From assembly GCA_026002265.1 (NCBI GenBank), contig BOBG01000056.1, positions 1-13,727 of the forward strand: a DNA stretch of 13,727 nt, in the 5' to 3' direction. Of this stretch, positions 13,029 to 13,727 are shown in pieces (the first letter of the stretch is position 1; each line of letters begins with the position of its first letter). The stretch is from Spirochaetia bacterium. Lineage in GTDB: Bacteria; Spirochaetota; Spirochaetia; Treponematales; Breznakiellaceae. Under the pieces are notes generated by a model. It saw nothing but the letters and a program-made list of their open reading frames with translations. It was not told the origin of the DNA and did not search any database. The translations under genes and the position numbers were made by a program.

Positions 13029-13394
13029 TTGAGAATCAAAGTCCTGGATATTGTACTATGCGGCATTGCACTCGCATTAACGGCCGGATCTGCCGTACTT
13101 GTATTCGGCCGGAATCAAAGTCCCTCGCGGGTAGTCATCCGGGGACAGTCCCGCGACTGGATTTTCCCTCTTGATACCGAAGAAAAGCTCCATGTTTCCG
13201 GCCCTATTGGAGATACAGTTGTGGTGATCCGGAATGGCAATGCACAGATTCTTGAATCCCCATGTACGAATCAAAGTTGTGTCGCGGCCGGCACGATTCA
13301 CCGCGCCGGGCAGTGGGTTGCATGTATGCCGAATGATGTTTTTATTTCTATAGAAGGCGCTCGTGACGAAACGCTTGATGCCACAGCATGGTGA
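13029..13394 (+). CDS. NusG domain II-containing membrane-anchored protein
   Basis: This 121-residue protein has an N-terminal membrane helix (about 6-27, DIVLCGIALALTAGSAVLVF) and an extracytoplasmic NusG-domain-II fold. The family signature is clear: GDTVVVIRNGNAQILESPC, then a second Cys (CTNQSC, Cys79 and Cys84), the AGTIHRAGQW turn, and VACMPNDVFISI with a third Cys. Despite the name it is not the transcription factor NusG; it is a membrane-anchored single-domain relative. The start is a TTG chosen because it begins the membrane helix, has GAAGG upstream and fits the promoter; an ATG at 13015 in another frame ends after five codons. It overlaps the downstream Gx-type gene by 17 bp, the conserved partnership of this family. 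Confidence 0.85.
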   Translation: MRIKVLDIVLCGIALALTAGSAVLVFGRNQSPSRVVIRGQSRDWIFPLDTEEKLHVSGPIGDTVVVIRNGNAQILESPCTNQSCVAAGTIHRAGQWVACMPNDVFISIEGARDETLDATAW

Positions 13395-13727
13395 CATTGC
13401 CCTTTTGGGTGCGTTCTGCCTTTTTTTATCGACCATCGAATACCTCATTCCAAAACCACTCCCGTTTTTCCGGATTGGGTTGGCAAATCTCCCCCTTCTG
13501 CTGGCTGTTGATCTGTTCCCATTTAAATCATTTCTACTCCTCATGTTAATCAAAATTCTGGGTCAAGCTCTCGTAAGCGGTACTCTTTTTTCTTATATTT
13601 TCCTTTTTTCATTATCTGGGACTCTTGTCTCGACCCTTACAATGTATGGAATCCGGCGCATGGCCGGAAAACGTTTTCTCAGTTTCATTGGAATCGGAGT
13701 CGCAGGCGCAACCGTTTCAAATATTAT
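13378..13727 (+). CDS. Gx transporter family protein (heptaprenyl diphosphate synthase component I-like), 3' end outside window
   Basis: From ATG 13378 an open frame runs to the window edge (116 codons). It starts MPQHGDIALLGAFCLFLSTI and is almost wholly hydrophobic, with membrane helices at about 7-22, 40-60, 63-80 and 98-116. The blocks RIGLANLPLLLAVDLFPFKS and ILGQALVSGTLFSYIFLFSL match the Gx transporter/HepS component I family, small ECF-substrate-component-like membrane proteins. The annotation as part of a polyprenyl synthase is historical; a transport role is more likely for such proteins. No good ribosome binding site precedes the ATG, so translation may be coupled to the upstream NusG-II gene, which overlaps by 17 bp. 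About a third of the protein is likely missing. Confidence 0.85.
   Translation, partial: MPQHGDIALLGAFCLFLSTIEYLIPKPLPFFRIGLANLPLLLAVDLFPFKSFLLLMLIKILGQALVSGTLFSYIFLFSLSGTLVSTLTMYGIRRMAGKRFLSFIGIGVAGATVSNI

Overview
The window most likely comes from a spirochaete, probably a Treponema. I infer this from four things: a NusG-domain-II protein followed by a Gx-type (heptaprenyl-diphosphate-synthase component I-like) membrane protein, large chemoreceptors, a lipoprotein with a loose lipobox, and moderate-to-low GC. CCGG tetranucleotides are strikingly frequent throughout. No ribosomal RNA or species-diagnostic gene is present, so the genus is an inference.

Layout. (1) 1-2950, + strand: a sugar ABC importer, comprising a solute-binding protein cut by the window edge and two permeases, with no ATPase. 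(2) 2951-3382: a gene-poor gap with an inverted repeat, a short copy of a degenerate repeat and a promoter. (3) 3383-5583, + strand: an outer-membrane-like protein, a lipoprotein metallophosphoesterase and a wrecked chemoreceptor gene, packed as an operon. The chemoreceptor keeps its N-terminus and its last ~19 codons. Between them is a three-hairpin segment that looks like the right end (omega-RNA scaffold) of an IS200/IS605-family element. (4) 5706-7763: an intact methyl-accepting chemotaxis protein with its own promoter. (5) 7764-8168: a gap with a strictly 21-bp-periodic degenerate repeat array and a promoter. (6) 8169-8732: a flavodoxin-fold oxidoreductase. (7) 8777-8962: apparent DUF4160/DUF2442-like debris. 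(8) 8978-10534, - strand: a cytoplasmic GH13 glucosidase. (9) 10679-10861: a second array of the same 21-bp repeat, ending in the htpG terminator. (10) 10898-12763, - strand: HtpG (Hsp90). (11) 12764-13028: a divergent regulatory region. (12) 13029-13727, + strand: the NusG-II/Gx pair, the second gene running off the edge.

How the genes work together. The sugar importer and the cytoplasmic GH13 enzyme would form a carbohydrate uptake and hydrolysis theme, although they are 6 kb apart on opposite strands. The chemoreceptors fit a motile, nutrient-seeking cell. HtpG is housekeeping. The NusG-II/Gx pair is a recurring two-gene unit of unclear substrate.

The most unusual features are non-coding. 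One is the pair of 21-bp-phased arrays (plus a short third copy) sharing a TTTCTAGTTC-type core. The other is the omega-RNA-like remnant whose would-be guide is a chemoreceptor 3' end, nearly identical to the 3' end of the intact chemoreceptor next door.
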